From: Ancylobacter novellus
GTDB lineage: Bacteria > Pseudomonadota > Alphaproteobacteria > Rhizobiales > Methylopilaceae
NCBI GenBank assembly: GCA_003241695.1
Contig: QFPN01000012.1
Location: 62,001-126,000, forward strand
Direction of reading: 5' to 3'
Length of the DNA: 64,000 nucleotides
Shown: piece by piece, positions 16,821-29,829 of the stretch
How the letters are laid out: every line of letters begins with the position of its first letter
Position numbering within the stretch: position 1 is the stretch's first letter
Made by a program: the position numbers and the translations under genes
The notes under the pieces: generated by a model
Told to the model about the DNA's origin: nothing
The model's input: the letters and a program-made list of their open reading frames with translations, nothing else
The model's database searches: none

Positions 16821-17225
16821 TCAGAGCAGGTCGACGAGATGCGCGATGAGCGGCTCGTCGGCCGGCGGCATCGGAAAGTCGCGGAGCCTGTCGGGCCTCA
16901 CCCAGCGAAGCGCCTGCCCCTCGCGGCCGGTCGCGACTCCCGTCCAGCGCCGGCACACGTAAAGCGGCATCAGCAGGTGGAAGTCGTCATAACCGTGGCT
17001 TGCGAAAGTCAGCGGGGCGAGACAGGGCTCCTCGACCGCGACGCCGAGTTCTTCGGCCAGTTCCCGGATCAAGGTCTCCTCCGGCCGCTCGCCCGCCTCC
17101 ACCTTGCCGCCGGGAAACTCCCAGAGCCCCGCCAGCGCCTTGCCTTCGGGCCGCTGCGCGATGAGCACGCGGCCGTCGGGATCGACGAGGGCGCAGGCGA
17201 CGACGAGGACGAGCCTGAGGGTCAC
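16821..17225 (-). CDS. mutT: 8-oxo-dGTP diphosphatase MutT (Nudix hydrolase)
   Basis: 134 residues. The Nudix box is intact as GGKVEAGERPEETLIRELAEELGV (residues ~38-61; G-x5-E-x7-REUXEE). Flanking features are typical of MutT: VLIAQRPEGKALAGLWEFPGG before and the C-terminal ALRWVRPDRLRDFPMPPAD. It removes oxidised GTP from the nucleotide pool. It follows argJ on the same strand 59 bp away, part of an apparent PpiC-argJ-mutT operon; this order is common in Hyphomicrobiales. Confidence 0.94.
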   Translation of the reverse strand: MTLRLVLVVACALVDPDGRVLIAQRPEGKALAGLWEFPGGKVEAGERPEETLIRELAEELGVAVEEPCLAPLTFASHGYDDFHLLMPLYVCRRWTGVATGREGQALRWVRPDRLRDFPMPPADEPLIAHLVDLL

Positions 17226-17284
17226 GACCGCGGCCTCACAATGCCGCCGAAGTCTTTAAGAAGCCGTTGCATGACGCGCATGGA

Positions 17285-18517
17285 TCACGACCTGTAGTCG
17301 GCGTTGATCGCGATGTAGCCTTCGGTCAGGTCGCAGGTCCACACGCGCGCCCGGCCCTCGCCAAGCCCGATGTCGACCGAGATCGTGATCTCTTCCTGCT
17401 TCATGTAGGCGGAGGTCGTCGCCTCGTCGTAGGCCGGATCGCGTTCGCCCTGATGCGCCACTCGGATGTCGCCGAAGCGGATTGTGAGAAGGTCGCGTTC
17501 GGCCGGCTCTCCCGCCTTGCCGACCGCCATCACCACGCGGCCCCAGTTGGCGTCCTCACCCGCGATCGCGGTCTTGACCAGCGGGGAATTGGCGATCGAG
17601 AGCGCGATCTTCCGGGCCGAAACGTCGCTCTCCGCGCCCGTGACCTCGACCGTCACGAACTTGCGCGCGCCCTCGCCGTCGCGCGCGACGAGCTGGGCGA
17701 GCTCGACCAGCAGATCCTCCAGCGCCGCCCGGAAGCCGGCGAAGGCGGGGTCGGAGGCGTCCGAAACGGGAGCGTTGCCGGCCTTGCCCGTGGCGAAGGC
17801 CATCAGGGTGTCGGAGGTCGAGGTGTCGCCGTCGACCGTGACGCAGTTGAACGAGCGCTCGACCGCGTCCGACAGCGCCGCCTGCAGCGCCGGCGCGTCG
17901 ATCGCCGCATCGGTCGCCACATAGGCCAGCATCGTCGCCATGTCGGGCGCGATCATGCCGGCGCCCTTGGCGATGCCGTTGATCGTGACGCTCGTCCCGT
18001 TGATCTCAGCCGAGCGCGTGGCGAGCTTCGGGAAGGTGTCGGTCGTCATGATCGCCCGCGCGGCCGCCTCCCAGGCGTCCTCAGCGCCGTTCGCCACGAG
18101 GCCGTCCATGACGCCCGCGAACTTGGTGGCGTCGAGCGGTTCGCCGATGACGCCGGTCGAGGCGAGGAAGATCTCGGACTCGGAGCAGCCCGCCGCCTTC
18201 GCGGTCGTCTCAGCGGTGAGTCTGGTCGAGGCGCGGCCATTCTGGCCAGTGAAGGCGTTGGCGTTGCCCGAATTCACGACGAGCGCGCGGATCGTTCCTC
18301 CGGGAAGGCGCTCGCGGCACCATTCGACCGGAGCGGAAGGACACCGTGACCTGGTGAAGACCCCCGCGACAGTCGTCCCTTCGTCGAAGGACGCCAGCAG
18401 CACGTCGGTGCGGCCCTTGTATCGAATGCCGGCCTCGGCGGTCGCGAGCCGAACGCCCTCGACCGGCGGGAGGACGGGAAGCGACTTCGGAGCGAGCGGC
18501 GAGACGGCGGTCGACAT
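17285..18517 (-). CDS. argJ: Bifunctional glutamate N-acetyltransferase / amino-acid N-acetyltransferase
   Basis: Transfers acetyl groups from N-acetylornithine to glutamate (and possibly from acetyl-CoA), recycling acetylglutamate in arginine synthesis. 410 residues. The self-cleavage site is conserved in IAKGAGMIAPDMATMLAYV, with cleavage expected between Ala and Thr of MATML to give alpha and beta chains. Also present are VEWCRERLPGGTIRALVVNSG and the C-terminal EGYIAINADYRS. Normal length and start; 160 bp from the upstream peptidyl-prolyl isomerase gene. Confidence 0.97.
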   Translation of the reverse strand: MSTAVSPLAPKSLPVLPPVEGVRLATAEAGIRYKGRTDVLLASFDEGTTVAGVFTRSRCPSAPVEWCRERLPGGTIRALVVNSGNANAFTGQNGRASTRLTAETTAKAAGCSESEIFLASTGVIGEPLDATKFAGVMDGLVANGAEDAWEAAARAIMTTDTFPKLATRSAEINGTSVTINGIAKGAGMIAPDMATMLAYVATDAAIDAPALQAALSDAVERSFNCVTVDGDTSTSDTLMAFATGKAGNAPVSDASDPAFAGFRAALEDLLVELAQLVARDGEGARKFVTVEVTGAESDVSARKIALSIANSPLVKTAIAGEDANWGRVVMAVGKAGEPAERDLLTIRFGDIRVAHQGERDPAYDEATTSAYMKQEEITISVDIGLGEGRARVWTCDLTEGYIAINADYRS

Positions 18518-18619
18518 GAGGCGGGCTGGTCCTTCGAGGGCGCGAGCCCGCGAGGCTTACAGGCTTCGCATGACGAATGGAACGCGGCGAGCGGTCGACG
18601 ACCGCCGGCGTCGCGCGGC

Positions 18620-18650
18620 CCCCTCCCCCGCTGGCGCAGGGGAGGATTTC
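18620..18650. repeat. Short hairpin repeat, CCCCTCCCCCGC...AGGGGAGGATTTC, copy 1
   Basis: A 31-bp hairpin-forming sequence (CCTCCCC arm, short GC-rich loop, GGGGAGG arm, then ATTTC) between argJ and the isomerase gene. The same sequence with a slightly longer loop is at 22647-22679, after secA. Both are intergenic near 3' ends. It is similar to short GC-rich repeats common in Hyphomicrobiales. It might act as an mRNA 3'-end stabiliser, but there is no poly-U run. Confidence 0.65.
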
Positions 18651-18677
18651 CGCACGACCGCTGTTTTTGCCGTGGCC

Positions 18678-19649
18678 TTACTGCGGCGGCGCGGAGGTCG
18701 CGCCGCCCGCCGGGGCTTCGGCGCCCGGCAGCGGCACGGGCGGAGCCAGGGGCTTGCCGGCGTCGGTGCGCTCGACCTTGGCGTCGTTGCGCAGCTTCAG
18801 CACGAGATCCTGCTGGGCGGTGCGGACCACGTAGTTCTCGATCTGCGGACGCACCTGCTCGAACGGCGGCACGGGACGCGTGCGCTTCTCCTCGAGCTTG
18901 ATGACGTGGTAGCCGAACTGGGTCTTCACCGGGGCCGAGACCTTGCCCGGCTCAAGCTTGAACGCGGCCTCCTCGAAGGCCGGCACCATCTGGCCGCGGC
19001 CGAAGAAGCCGAGATCGCCGCCCTGCTTGCCGGAACCGGGATCCTGCGACACCTCGTTCGCGATCTTGGCGAAGTCCTCGCCCTTGGCGAGCCGCTCCTC
19101 GACCTTCTTGGCCTCGTCCTCGGTCTTCACCAGGATATGGCGGGCGCGAACCTCCTCCTCGGGCTTCAGGTTCTTGGCCGTGTCCTCATAGAGCTTGCGG
19201 AGGCGATCCTCGGTGACGGCGGCCTTGGCCTCCTTCTGGAGGAGCTCCTCCATCAACGCGCGCTCCTGGAGATAGGCGACCCGCTTCTTGAAGGCCTCGC
19301 TGTCGCCGAGCTTGTCCTTCTCGGCCTGCTTGGCCGCGAGCTTCAGGTCGATCAGATAGTTGAGCGCGTAGTCGCGGCGCTGGTCCTCGGACATCGAGGA
19401 CATCGACTGCTGCAGGTCCTCGCTCGCGATCTCGACGTCGCCCGCCGTGATCGGCGCGCCGTCGATCGTCGCGAGCACGGTCGAGGGCTCGAGCTTCTCC
19501 GGCTCCTTGGCCGCAGGCGCGGCGGCCGCATCGCCGGCGGGAGGCGCGGGCGGGGTCTGGGCGAAGGCCGGTCCCGCAAGACCGACCGAGGCGACGAAAG
19601 CCGCCGCGAGGCTCCAGCGCAGGGAGCTCTTCAGGTCGATGAATGCCAT
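18678..19649 (-). CDS. Parvulin-type peptidyl-prolyl cis-trans isomerase, periplasmic (PpiC/SurA-like)
   Basis: 323 residues. A signal peptide (WSLAAAFVASVGLAGPAFA) precedes a Pro/Ala-rich linker, a SurA-N-like helical region (ITAGDVEIASEDLQQSMSSM) and a rotamase domain from about residue 175 (RARHILVKTEDEAKKVEERL, then GGDLGFFGRGQMVPAFEEAA and FGYHVIKLEEKR). It catalyses proline isomerisation and chaperones outer-membrane proteins in the periplasm. The start at 19649 (MAFIDLKSSLRW) puts the signal peptide at the N-terminus. Divergent from secA, which exports it. Confidence 0.93.
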   Translation of the reverse strand: MAFIDLKSSLRWSLAAAFVASVGLAGPAFAQTPPAPPAGDAAAAPAAKEPEKLEPSTVLATIDGAPITAGDVEIASEDLQQSMSSMSEDQRRDYALNYLIDLKLAAKQAEKDKLGDSEAFKKRVAYLQERALMEELLQKEAKAAVTEDRLRKLYEDTAKNLKPEEEVRARHILVKTEDEAKKVEERLAKGEDFAKIANEVSQDPGSGKQGGDLGFFGRGQMVPAFEEAAFKLEPGKVSAPVKTQFGYHVIKLEEKRTRPVPPFEQVRPQIENYVVRTAQQDLVLKLRNDAKVERTDAGKPLAPPVPLPGAEAPAGGATSAPPQ

Positions 19650-19715
19650 GAAACTCTTACCTTTCGCGCCGTTGCAGGCCCCGCGGGGCCGGGACACTGT
19701 CGGAAACGCCTTGGA

Positions 19716-19744
19716 TTGACAAGCCTGCGACCCCCACTTATCTC
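19716..19744 (+). promoter_or_regulatory. Sigma-70-type promoter candidate for secA
   Basis: TTGACA (19716-19721), a 17-bp spacer, then TATCTC (19739-19744). The -35 is a perfect consensus and the -10 fits the loose alphaproteobacterial pattern. It would give a leader of about 130 nt before the secA start at 19883. It lies in the gap divergent with the PpiC-type gene. Confidence 0.5.
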
Positions 19745-19882
19745 ACGCGCTGGTTTTGGGGCGGGGGGAAGCGCCTCAAAATCGAGCGGATTTCGGGGTT
19801 CTTGCGCCAGAAGAAGCGCGAGCGGCCGGGGCGGCGGGGGCTTCCCCGCGCGGTTCCGGTCCATCGAGAAAGGTTCAGCCTC

Positions 19883-22609
<2,727 letters not shown>

Positions 22610-22646
22610 CAGGCGGGCGCCTGCTACGGATCAGCGTCGGCGCCTG

Positions 22647-22679
22647 CCCCTCCCCCGCAGCTTCGCAGGGGAGGATTTC
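22647..22679. repeat. Short hairpin repeat, CCCCTCCCCCGC...AGGGGAGGATTTC, copy 2
   Basis: 33 bp, the second copy of the motif at 18620-18650, with an AGCTTC loop. It sits in the convergent gap between secA (ends 22609) and xth (ends 22693). In this position it could act on the 3' ends of both mRNAs. No U-tract follows on either strand. Confidence 0.65.
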
Positions 22680-22692
22680 GAGAGCGCGGCCC

Positions 22693-23496
22693 TCATCCCA
22701 CCGTCAAAATCACCGGCACGTGGTCCGACGGCCGCTCCCAGCCGCGCGCGGCGCGCAGCGTCTCGACGCCGGTGGTGCGGTCCGCGACGTCCTCGCTCGT
22801 CCAGATGTGGTCCAGCCGGCGGCCCCGATCGGACGCCGCCCAGTCCTGCGCGCGGTAGCTCCACCACGAATAGAGCTTCTCGGGATGCGGCACGTGGCGG
22901 CGCACCGCGTCGACCCAGCGGCCGGCGCGGCGGACGGCGTCGAGGCCCTCGGTCTCGATCGGCGTGTGGCTGACGATCTTCAGGAGCTGCTTGTGGCTCC
23001 AGACGTCGCTCTCATGCGGGGCGATGTTGAGGTCGCCGACCATGATGCGCCCGCCCGTGTCCGAGATCCGCTCCGACCACTGTTCGAGCTCGCGCACGAA
23101 CTGGAGCTTGTGCGCGAATTTCGGGTTGATGGTCGGGTCCGGCTCGTCGCCCCCGGCCGGGACGTAGAAGTTATGGAGCGTGACGCCCTCGATGGGCCCC
23201 GCGGCGAACGTCACGGCGAGATGGCGGGCGTCGTCCTTGTCGGCCCAGCGCTCCTTGGCGGTCGTCACGAAGGGGTAGCGCGAGAAGGTCGCGACGCCGT
23301 GATAGCCCTTCTGCCCGTGCATCGCGACATGGGCGTAGCCGAGCTTCCGCACTTCGTTGAGCGGGAAGCAGTCGTCCGGACACTTGGTCTCCTGCAGGCA
23401 GAGCACGTCGGGCGCGTGCTCCATCACGAGCTTCTTCACGAGTCCGATGCGCAGGCGCACGGAGTTGATGTTCCAGGTGGCGAGACGAAGCGGCAT
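22693..23496 (-). CDS. xth: Exodeoxyribonuclease III (AP endonuclease, base excision repair)
   Basis: 267 residues of the exonuclease III/endonuclease-exonuclease-phosphatase fold. The metal and catalytic motifs are present: ATWNINSVRLRIG at the start, CLQETKCPD (Glu), YVPAGGDEPD, VGDLNIAPHESDVW (Asp-x-Asn) and the terminal SDHVPVILT (Asp-His). It cleaves abasic sites and removes blocked 3' ends. Start MPLRLATWN at 23496. Convergent with secA. The upstream gap carries a palindromic repeat and a terminated sRNA candidate on the same strand. Confidence 0.96.
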   Translation of the reverse strand: MPLRLATWNINSVRLRIGLVKKLVMEHAPDVLCLQETKCPDDCFPLNEVRKLGYAHVAMHGQKGYHGVATFSRYPFVTTAKERWADKDDARHLAVTFAAGPIEGVTLHNFYVPAGGDEPDPTINPKFAHKLQFVRELEQWSERISDTGGRIMVGDLNIAPHESDVWSHKQLLKIVSHTPIETEGLDAVRRAGRWVDAVRRHVPHPEKLYSWWSYRAQDWAASDRGRRLDHIWTSEDVADRTTGVETLRAARGWERPSDHVPVILTVG

Positions 23497-23527
23497 GGGG
23501 AAGGTCCGGAAACGCGTCGGATCCCCA

Positions 23528-23627
23528 CGTCATGCCCGAGCTTGCCTCGGGCATCCACGCTTTTGGCCGTTCGCGAGGCTGGAAATCGTGGATACCCGCG
23601 CGGCGTGGCGGCGACATCGCGATGACG
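23528..23627. repeat. Palindromic intergenic repeat, copy 2 (100 bp)
   Basis: Same family and length as 7021-7120: opens CGTCATGCCCG, has the internal arm GCATCCACG...CGTGGATACC, and closes GATGACG. The right half is more diverged than in copy 1 (GGCGTGGCGGCGACATCGC in place of the mirrored arm). It lies 31 bp upstream of the xth start and 5 bp past the poly-U of the sRNA candidate. Confidence 0.75.
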
Positions 23628-23632
23628 GAGCC

Positions 23633-23778
23633 AAAAAAAGACGCCCGGCTCTCGGGGGGTGAGCCGGGCGTCTCGCGCGCTTGGCGCTCCGCCGATCGGA
23701 GGAACGGCGGAAACGAGGCGGCTCGCCGGGTCTGCGACGGGGGGAACGCAGCGTGTTCCCGGCGTGCGCCTCGCTCGA
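23633..23778 (-). ncRNA. Candidate small RNA (~145 nt) with promoter and intrinsic terminator
   Basis: On the minus strand a perfect alphaproteobacterial -35 CTTGAC (23813-23808), an exact 17-bp spacer and a -10-like CCATCT (23790-23785) predict a start near 23778. The transcript would hold a hairpin GGGAAC...GTTCCC (around 23744-23760). It ends in a textbook terminator: a 12-bp perfect stem (23640-23651 with 23661-23672), 9-nt loop and U7 (23639-23633). No reading frame of note is present and clpB ends 136 bp before the start. I cannot match it to a named sRNA family. It could instead be a terminated remnant of a clpB read-through transcript. Confidence 0.55.
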
Positions 23779-23913
23779 CTTCCGAGATGGTCGTTGACCA
23801 GACGAACGTCAAGCGCACGTGTGCGTGATTTTGGGGACACGCAATCTTTTTCGCGCCCCAAGGGGAAGAAGCGCGCTTCCGCCCGACCGAAGCCGGGAGG
23901 AAGCGCGGCGGCG

Positions 23914-26511
<2,598 letters not shown>

Positions 26512-26548
26512 GCACGTCTCCTTTCGAGCGCGCCGGCTTTCGCTGCCT

Positions 26549-26576
26549 AAATGGCCTCCGCGGCCGGCGCCTCAAT
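26549..26576 (-). promoter_or_regulatory. Heat-shock (RpoH-type) promoter candidate for clpB
   Basis: Minus strand: ATTGAG (26576-26571), 16-bp spacer, CCATTT (26554-26549). This fits the alphaproteobacterial sigma-32 pattern CTTGAA-N16/17-CCATNT at most positions. The clpB start at 26511 follows 38 bp later. clpB is a standard RpoH target, which makes the match more credible than the motif alone. Confidence 0.4.
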
Positions 26577-26728
26577 GGTCCCCCGCCGCCCCGTGAGGAC
26601 GACGTGGCGGATCCCCGTCAGGGCGACCCGCTCGGGTGCATATGGATGTTGCCATTTCGCAACAAAAGGGGGATGGACGGCTTTGATGCATAGGAAAGTC
26701 AAAAGGCTTTTTGGAGAGGAGTCGGGAG

Positions 26729-27499
26729 ATGACAGTCGAGATCGGACGCGTCGCGGCGCTCAGGCGCTTTCCGGTGAAGGGACTGTCGGCCGAACCGCTC
26801 GACGCCGTCGACGTGGAGCCGGGCCGCCAGATCGCCGGAGACCGCGCCTACGCGATCGAGAACGGCCCATCGGGCTTCGACCCGCAGGCGCCCGTCAAGC
26901 TTCCGAAGACCCGCTTCCTCTGCCTGATGCGGAACGCCCGCCTGGCGGCGCTCCGGACGCGGTTCGACGAGACGACGCAAAGGCTCGACGTCGAACGCGA
27001 CGAGACGCTCGCGGTTTCAGCGGACCTTTCCTCGGAAGCGGGCCTCGCCGAAGCGCAGGCGTTCTTCACCGCGTATATGGGCGAGGAACAGCGCGGGCCG
27101 CTCAGGGTTCTGCCGGCGCCCGGGCGCCACACCTTCTCCGACACGGCGAAGGGCGTGCTGTCGCTGATCAACCTCGCGAGCGTGGCGGCGATCGAGGATT
27201 TCGTGAACGCGCCCGTCGATCCGCTCCGCTTCCGCGGCAATGTCGATTTCGAGGGATTTGCGGCCTGGAGCGAACTCGACTGGGTCGACCGCGACGTGGA
27301 AATCGGCGGGACGCGGTTCCGCATCGTCGCCCGCACGGTGCGCTGCGCGGCGACCGAGGTGGAGCCTTCCACGGCCGAGCGCAACCTCCAGATCCCGAAG
27401 GCCCTCCAGCGCAATCTCGGCCACGCCGATTGCGGCGTCTACGCCGAGCCGATCACGGGCGGCCGGATCGCGCTCGGAGATCCGGTCCGGCTGCTCTGA
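26729..27499 (+). CDS. MOSC-domain protein (molybdenum cofactor sulfurase C-terminal family)
   Basis: 256 residues. An MOSC N-terminal beta-barrel (VAALRRFPVKGLSAEPLDAV) is followed by the MOSC domain with GDRAYAIEN early and, near the end, RCAATEVEPSTAERNLQIPKAL containing the conserved Cys expected to carry sulphur or bind the cofactor. Related proteins include YiiM and mARC-type enzymes, but no redox partner is fused. The start at 26729 follows GGGAG; an upstream TTG is less likely. Transcribed alone, divergent from clpB. Confidence 0.88.
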   Translation: MTVEIGRVAALRRFPVKGLSAEPLDAVDVEPGRQIAGDRAYAIENGPSGFDPQAPVKLPKTRFLCLMRNARLAALRTRFDETTQRLDVERDETLAVSADLSSEAGLAEAQAFFTAYMGEEQRGPLRVLPAPGRHTFSDTAKGVLSLINLASVAAIEDFVNAPVDPLRFRGNVDFEGFAAWSELDWVDRDVEIGGTRFRIVARTVRCAATEVEPSTAERNLQIPKALQRNLGHADCGVYAEPITGGRIALGDPVRLL

Positions 27500-27517
27500 C
27501 GCTGCCGGCCCAAACGC

Positions 27518-27548
27518 AAAAAGCCCGGAGCGGCGAACCGCTCCGGGC
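27518..27548 (-). terminator. Intrinsic terminator of the DUF4167 gene
   Basis: A perfect 11-bp stem (27523-27533 with 27538-27548; GCCCGGAGCGG arm) with a 4-nt loop, followed on the minus strand by U5 (27522-27518). It lies in the convergent gap between the MOSC gene and the DUF4167 gene, 33 bp after the latter's stop codon. On the plus strand the U-tract is poor, so it mainly serves the minus strand. Confidence 0.75.
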
Positions 27549-27580
27549 CTTCAAATCGTCACGCGGCGCCGAAGCGCCGG

Positions 27581-28642
27581 TCAGTCCGGCGACGCCTCGG
27601 ACGGCGCGGGCTGCGGCTCGCCGCCGGCGGCGTCGTCCGCCGAAGGGCCGCGGCCATAGCGGCCATAGCGGCGACGCCGGCTGCGCGACGGCGCGGACGC
27701 GCCGTCTTCCTCGCGCGGATCGCCATCCGGGGCCGCCGCGTCCGCCGCCGGGGCGGAGTCGGCTTCCTGCGCCGGGGCGGGCGCCTCCGGAGCAGCGACA
27801 GCCGGAGCCGCCGCGGCGGCGGCGGAGCGGCGCGGCGCACGCGGGGCCGGCGCGGCCGGAGCAGCTTCGACAGGAGCCGGGGCCGGAGCCGGAACTTCGG
27901 CCGCGCCGGTGATGAAGGCCGGCAGGCCGATTTCCGGCTGATCGTCGGCCGCAGCGCGCTCCGGCTGGGGCTTCGGCTGCTGAGGCTGGGTCTGCTGGGG
28001 CTGCGGCTGGGCGCTGCGGTCGCCGCGATGTTCGTAAGGCTGCTCGGCGCGGTCCGGGCGGGGCTGGCGATCGTCCCGGCCGTTCTGCTGCGAACGGAAA
28101 TCCTGACGGTTCTGGTCGTAGGGCCGCCGGTCGTTGCGGTCGTAGCGCCGATCGCCGTCCCGCGGCTGCTGGCCGTCCCTCGGCTGGCCGTTGTAGCCGT
28201 TGGACTGGCCGTTGTTCTGCTGGCGAGGCTGCTGCTGATGCGGCGCGCCGTTCTGCTGCGGCTGGGGAGCAGCGGGCGGCGCGAACCCTTCGACCGGCTC
28301 CCCGTCCTCGTCGAAATCCACGTCGGCGAAATCGTCGGCGTCGGCGCGGCGGAAGGTCTGGTGAGGCTGGTACTGCGCCTGAGCGGCGGCCAGCAGGCGG
28401 TAATAGTGCTCGGCGTGCTGCATGTAGTTTTCGGCGGCGACCGGATCTCCCGCCGAAAGCGCGTCGCGCGAAAGCTGGACGTACTTGTCGGCGATGGTGC
28501 CGGCGGTGCCCCGGATCTTCACGTCCGGACCGTTCGACTCGTAGCTGCGCGTAAGCGGATTGGGACCTTTGCCGCCGCTGTTGCTTCCACCACCGCCGCC
28601 GCCGCGGCTACGGCCGCGGATGCGCTTCGACTGCTGCCTCAT
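27581..28642 (-). CDS. DUF4167 domain-containing protein, low-complexity C-terminus
   Basis: 353 residues. The conserved N-terminal domain (residues 1-~85) begins MRQQSKRIRGRSRGGGG, then NPLTRSYESNGPDVKIRG and ALSAGDPVAAENYMQHAEHYYRLL, the DUF4167 signature. The basic Gly-rich start suggests RNA or DNA binding. The rest is disordered: a Gln/Asn-rich stretch (~140-260) and Ala/Pro-rich runs (~265-345) ending in an Arg/Tyr-rich patch (RRRRYGRYGRG). Family function is not established. Located after prmC on the same strand. Start at MRQQ; longer frames are not conserved. Confidence 0.9.
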   Translation of the reverse strand: MRQQSKRIRGRSRGGGGGGSNSGGKGPNPLTRSYESNGPDVKIRGTAGTIADKYVQLSRDALSAGDPVAAENYMQHAEHYYRLLAAAQAQYQPHQTFRRADADDFADVDFDEDGEPVEGFAPPAAPQPQQNGAPHQQQPRQQNNGQSNGYNGQPRDGQQPRDGDRRYDRNDRRPYDQNRQDFRSQQNGRDDRQPRPDRAEQPYEHRGDRSAQPQPQQTQPQQPKPQPERAAADDQPEIGLPAFITGAAEVPAPAPAPVEAAPAAPAPRAPRRSAAAAAAPAVAAPEAPAPAQEADSAPAADAAAPDGDPREEDGASAPSRSRRRRYGRYGRGPSADDAAGGEPQPAPSEASPD

Positions 28643-28980
28643 CGAATTCAACGTCGACACTCGCCTTTTCGAGAAGAGGTCCGCGCAGGACCCGCATACG
28701 ATCGACGGCCCAGACCACGGCCTGCGCCGACGGCGCGCGCGCAAAGGCGCGAGTTCCGTCGTCGCGATCGCCGCCGCGGCGGTTTACCGTCCCGCGCGGC
28801 GATGCGGCGTGATCGAAGCTTTGCGTCGATCTTCCAGAGCGCGTCGCGCCGGCCCTGCCGGAGGCGACGTCGTGCTGAAACTATTCATCCGCGCTCTCGA
28901 ACTGAGCTGAAGCGACAGACGGGCGCTGGATGATTCCGACCCCGAACATAGCGGCGGCGCCCACGGATTCCAAGGCTTTT
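28643..28980. other. Intergenic stretch between prmC and the DUF4167 gene
   Basis: About 340 bp with no convincing gene on either strand. It should hold the DUF4167 promoter, but I see no clear -35/-10 pair. A plus-strand T6 run at 28976-28981 abuts the prmC stop without a hairpin. Short open frames here have ordinary high-GC composition and no recognisable product. Confidence 0.4.
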
Positions 28981-29829
28981 TTACCGCATGCGCCGGACGG
29001 TCAGCGCGCGGGGAACGCCGCCCAGATCCCGCGCGGCGCGGGACGCGGAAAATCCCGCCTCCGCCATGATCGCCGAGACCTCCTCCGCCTGGCCCGCGCC
29101 GAGTTCGAGCGCCGCCGCGCCGTCGTCCGCAAGCAGCCGGGGAAGCGCGTCCGCGAGCGCGCGATAGGCGTCGAGCCCGTCCTCGCCGCCGTCGAGCGCG
29201 AGGAGCGGATCGTGCGCACGGACCTCCACGTCGAGGCCCGCGACGTCGGCGCTTAGGATGTACGGGGGGTTGGAGACCACGAGGTCGAACGTCCCGCCGA
29301 GCGCGTCGCCCCAAGAGCCCGCGAAGAACGCCGCCCGGTCGCCGAGCCCGAGAGCCTCGGCGTTCGCCCTGGCTGCCGCGGCGGCGGCGGGCGCAAGGTC
29401 GACGCCGACGCCGAAGGCCCTCGGGCGCTCCGAGAGGATCGCGAGCAGAAGGCAGCCCGTGCCCGTTCCGAGATCGAGGACGCGCAACGCCCGATCGCGC
29501 TCCCCCGCCGCGGCGAGCGCGGCCTCGACCACGGTCTCGCTGTCCGGGCGCGGCGCCAGCGTTTCGGGCGCGAGCGCGAAGTCGAGCCCCCAGAACTCCC
29601 GCCGGCCAAGGATGCGCGCGACCGGCTCGCCCGCGGCGCGGCGGCCGGCGAAAGCCTCGAGCCGCTCGCGCGCCTCGGAACCTGCATCGTCTCCGCCGGA
29701 CGCGATCAAGCCGGCGGCGTCGAGGCCGAAGGCCGCTGCGGCGAGCGTTCGCGCATCGAGCTCCGGGGTCTCGCAGCCAGCGGCGCGGAGCCGGGCCGCG
29801 ACGGCGCGCACGGCTTCGCCGCGGGTCAC
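28981..29829 (-). CDS. prmC: Peptide chain release factor N5-glutamine methyltransferase
   Basis: 282 residues. It methylates the Gln of the GGQ motif in release factors with SAM. The SAM loop is VLDLGTGTGCLLLAIL and the substrate-binding motif is VVSNPPYILS, both intact. The N-terminal helical domain ends at PVARILGRREFWGLDF. Its start codon overlaps the stop of prfA, its substrate's gene, as ATGA. This is the classic prfA-prmC pairing and indicates cotranslation. Confidence 0.96.
   Translation of the reverse strand: MTRGEAVRAVAARLRAAGCETPELDARTLAAAAFGLDAAGLIASGGDDAGSEARERLEAFAGRRAAGEPVARILGRREFWGLDFALAPETLAPRPDSETVVEAALAAAGERDRALRVLDLGTGTGCLLLAILSERPRAFGVGVDLAPAAAAAARANAEALGLGDRAAFFAGSWGDALGGTFDLVVSNPPYILSADVAGLDVEVRAHDPLLALDGGEDGLDAYRALADALPRLLADDGAAALELGAGQAEEVSAIMAEAGFSASRAARDLGGVPRALTVRRMR

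Noticed and set aside
26655..26670. GTTGC-N6-GCAAC inverted repeat upstream of the MOSC gene
   Set aside because: Only a 5-bp arm with no second copy or known motif; too likely by chance to list as an operator.
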